Made by a program: the position numbers and the translations under genes
Assembly (NCBI GenBank): GCA_937897585.1
Contig: CALCNY010000050.1
Coordinates: forward strand, 1 to 7,608
Length of the DNA stretch: 7,608 nt
DNA from: an uncultured Chitinophagaceae bacterium
Lineage (GTDB): Bacteria; Bacteroidota; Bacteroidia; Chitinophagales; Chitinophagaceae
Reading direction: 5' to 3'
Shown: positions 6,292 through 7,608 of the stretch, in pieces
Layout of the letters: every line of letters starts with the position of its first letter
Position numbering within the stretch: the first letter of the stretch is position 1
The notes under the pieces: model-generated
Databases searched by the model: none
What the model saw: only the letters and a program-made list of their open reading frames with translations
Told to the model about the DNA's origin: nothing

Positions 6292-7437
6292 ATGAGAACC
6301 CAAATAGTCAATTACATTAATAACAAATGGTCTGGCATAAATGAAAATGAAGCTGCTAATAAAAATGTTCAGCTAGTCATTGTGTTTGCAGAAAGAAGTT
6401 TGTTAGAAAAAGGAATTGTAGTTAAAAAATTAAAAACCTCATATCCAAAAGCAAAAATCATCAGTTGTTCTACTGCGGGAGAAATCAATGATAATAATTC
6501 ACAGGAAAATTCGGCAGTTTGCACCACCATTAGTTTTGATCATACTCCATTTAATATTGTTGCTGATAATATCAAAAATCATAAAAACAGTTTTGAATTG
6601 GGTGCACAACTTTCAAAAAATCTACCTACAAAAGATCTTAAATATGTGTGGATTGTTTCTGATGGCGGTTTGATTAATGGCGACGATCTGATTAAAGGCA
6701 TTCAGTCTTTTACTGGAAAATCGGTCATGGTTTCTGGTGGATTGGCTGGTGATGGTGCCAATTTTGAAAAAACTGTAGTTGGGTTAGATGAAAACGTTGC
6801 TTCCGGAAATCTTGTTTTACTTGGTCTTTATGGCAATAAAATAAAAGTAGGTTCTGGTTATCAAGGAGGTTGGGATGTGTTTGGTCCAGAGCGAACAATT
6901 ACCAAATCAAAAGAAAATGTGTTATTCGAAATAGACAATGAAAATGCATTAGACTTGTATAAAAAATATCTTGGTAAATATGCAGAAGAATTACCTGCTT
7001 CAGCATTATTTTTTCCATTAAGTGTAAAATCAGCTGACAATGATTTTTTTCTGGTAAGAACAATTTTGTCAATAGATGAAAAAAATAAATCAATGACTTT
7101 TGCCGGTAATCTACCTGAAGGGTCAACGGTGAGATTTATGAAATCAAATTTCGACAGGCTCGTAAACGCCGCCGCTGATGCTGCAACAGAAGCTGTTGTA
7201 AACATGGGCAAAAACATTCCTGTAAATTTAGCTTTATTCGTAAGTTGTGTTGGAAGAAAATTAGTTTTGTCTCAAAGAATTGACGAAGAGTTAGAAGCGG
7301 CCATGGACAATATCACTAAAGGCGCAACTGTAGCAGGATTTTTCTCTTACGGAGAAATTGCACCTCAACAAAATAACAAAACAAGTCACTTGCATAATCA
7401 AACCATGACTATAACCACTTTTGCAGAATTACCATAA
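6292..7437 (+). CDS. FIST N- and C-domain protein, predicted small-ligand sensor
   Basis: This 381-residue protein spans the usual FIST_N plus FIST_C arrangement and has no other domain. FIST_N signatures are VQLVIVF near residue 27, the CSTAGEI motif at 59-65, SGGLAGDG at 148-155, then GGWDVFGPE. FIST_C signatures are YLG at 226-228, FFPL, SCVGRKLVLSQR with Cys 319, GFFSYGEIAP at 349-358 and HNQTMTITT from His 368. FIST domains are predicted intracellular sensors of small ligands such as amino acids; no enzymatic activity is established. No signal peptide or membrane segment is seen, so it is likely cytoplasmic. I chose ATG at 6292; an in-frame TTG at 6271 would add seven Phe/Asn/Lys-type residues. 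There is no Shine-Dalgarno sequence, only an AT-rich leader, as is usual in Bacteroidota. The next gene starts 6 bases after the stop, implying co-transcription. Confidence 0.93.
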   Translation: MRTQIVNYINNKWSGINENEAANKNVQLVIVFAERSLLEKGIVVKKLKTSYPKAKIISCSTAGEINDNNSQENSAVCTTISFDHTPFNIVADNIKNHKNSFELGAQLSKNLPTKDLKYVWIVSDGGLINGDDLIKGIQSFTGKSVMVSGGLAGDGANFEKTVVGLDENVASGNLVLLGLYGNKIKVGSGYQGGWDVFGPERTITKSKENVLFEIDNENALDLYKKYLGKYAEELPASALFFPLSVKSADNDFFLVRTILSIDEKNKSMTFAGNLPEGSTVRFMKSNFDRLVNAAADAATEAVVNMGKNIPVNLALFVSCVGRKLVLSQRIDEELEAAMDNITKGATVAGFFSYGEIAPQQNNKTSHLHNQTMTITTFAELP

Positions 7438-7443
7438 ATCCGT

Positions 7444-7608
7444 ATGTACCACAAACATTTAGAAAGGCAAATCAAGAAGTACCTTGAGGGTTCGGAAATC
7501 AAAGACGAACGGATACAGCAGTTATTGTTAGCCGTTAGTAATTCTTATACAAGTTTTGAAAGAGATAAAGAACTTAGCGAACATGCATTTTCTGTTAACG
7601 AACAAGAA
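7444..7608 (+). CDS. N-terminus of a probable sensor kinase or other signal-transduction protein (3'-partial)
   Basis: ATG at 7444 opens a frame that stays open for 55 codons to the window end. The residues are charged and helical. The block SYTSFERDKELSEHAF at 34-49, followed by an acidic Asn-Glu-Gln-Glu stretch, resembles the helical segment that precedes PAS, histidine kinase or GGDEF domains in bacterial signalling proteins, often downstream of FIST genes. The start lies 6 bases after the FIST stop, so the two are probably translated from one transcript. The output domain is outside the window, so kinase versus GGDEF cannot be decided here. There is no transmembrane segment in the visible part, consistent with a cytoplasmic partner of the FIST protein. 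Confidence 0.7.
   Translation, partial: MYHKHLERQIKKYLEGSEIKDERIQQLLLAVSNSYTSFERDKELSEHAFSVNEQE

Noticed and set aside
6861..7217. 118-codon minus-strand open frame within the FIST gene
   Set aside because: It is antisense to a strongly conserved FIST coding region and has no recognisable domain or start context.

Overview
The window suggests an AT-rich member of the phylum Bacteroidota. The main evidence is a very large secreted protein that ends in a type IX secretion system (T9SS) type B sorting domain, the gliding-motility-associated C-terminal domain (TIGR04131/CHU_C). A perfect match to the Bacteroidota -7 promoter consensus TAnnTTTG and the lack of clear Shine-Dalgarno sequences fit the same picture. 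I cannot name a genus.

Layout. Positions 3-5930 are the 3' part of one giant gene whose start lies upstream of the window; 1975 residues are visible. It is a mosaic of disulfide-type tandem repeats and Ig-like domains. In order it holds: array A (156-bp units, 3-1007), an Ig-like and Cys-rich non-repetitive region (1008-2051), array C (five 81-bp Pro-rich units, 2052-2456), array D (sixteen 147-bp units, 2469-4820), one more A-type unit (4821-4967), three Ig/PKD-like domains (4968-5648) and the T9SS type B sorting domain (5661-5927). Positions 5931-6291 are a non-coding AT-rich gap with a candidate promoter. Positions 6292-7437 encode a complete stand-alone FIST-domain protein. Six bases later, at 7444, begins the first 55 codons of a probable signal-transduction protein, cut by the window end.

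How they work together. The giant protein is probably exported by the Sec system and then T9SS and displayed on or released from the cell surface as an adhesin-like rod. The FIST gene and the gene after it form a likely two-gene signalling operon: FIST as small-ligand sensor, the neighbour as transmitter. Nothing in the sequence links this operon to the adhesin, and it appears to have its own promoter.

The most interesting structure is inside the giant gene. Arrays A and D look like the same domain family: every landmark spacing agrees except a three-residue Leu-Pro insertion. Each A and D unit carries two cysteines and a Bacteroidota-type O-glycosylation sequon. Both arrays also show higher-order duplication, of 3 units (468 bp) in A and 6 units (882 bp) in D. 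I see no mobile element, CRISPR array, tRNA, rRNA or defence system, and no undescribed enzymatic system.
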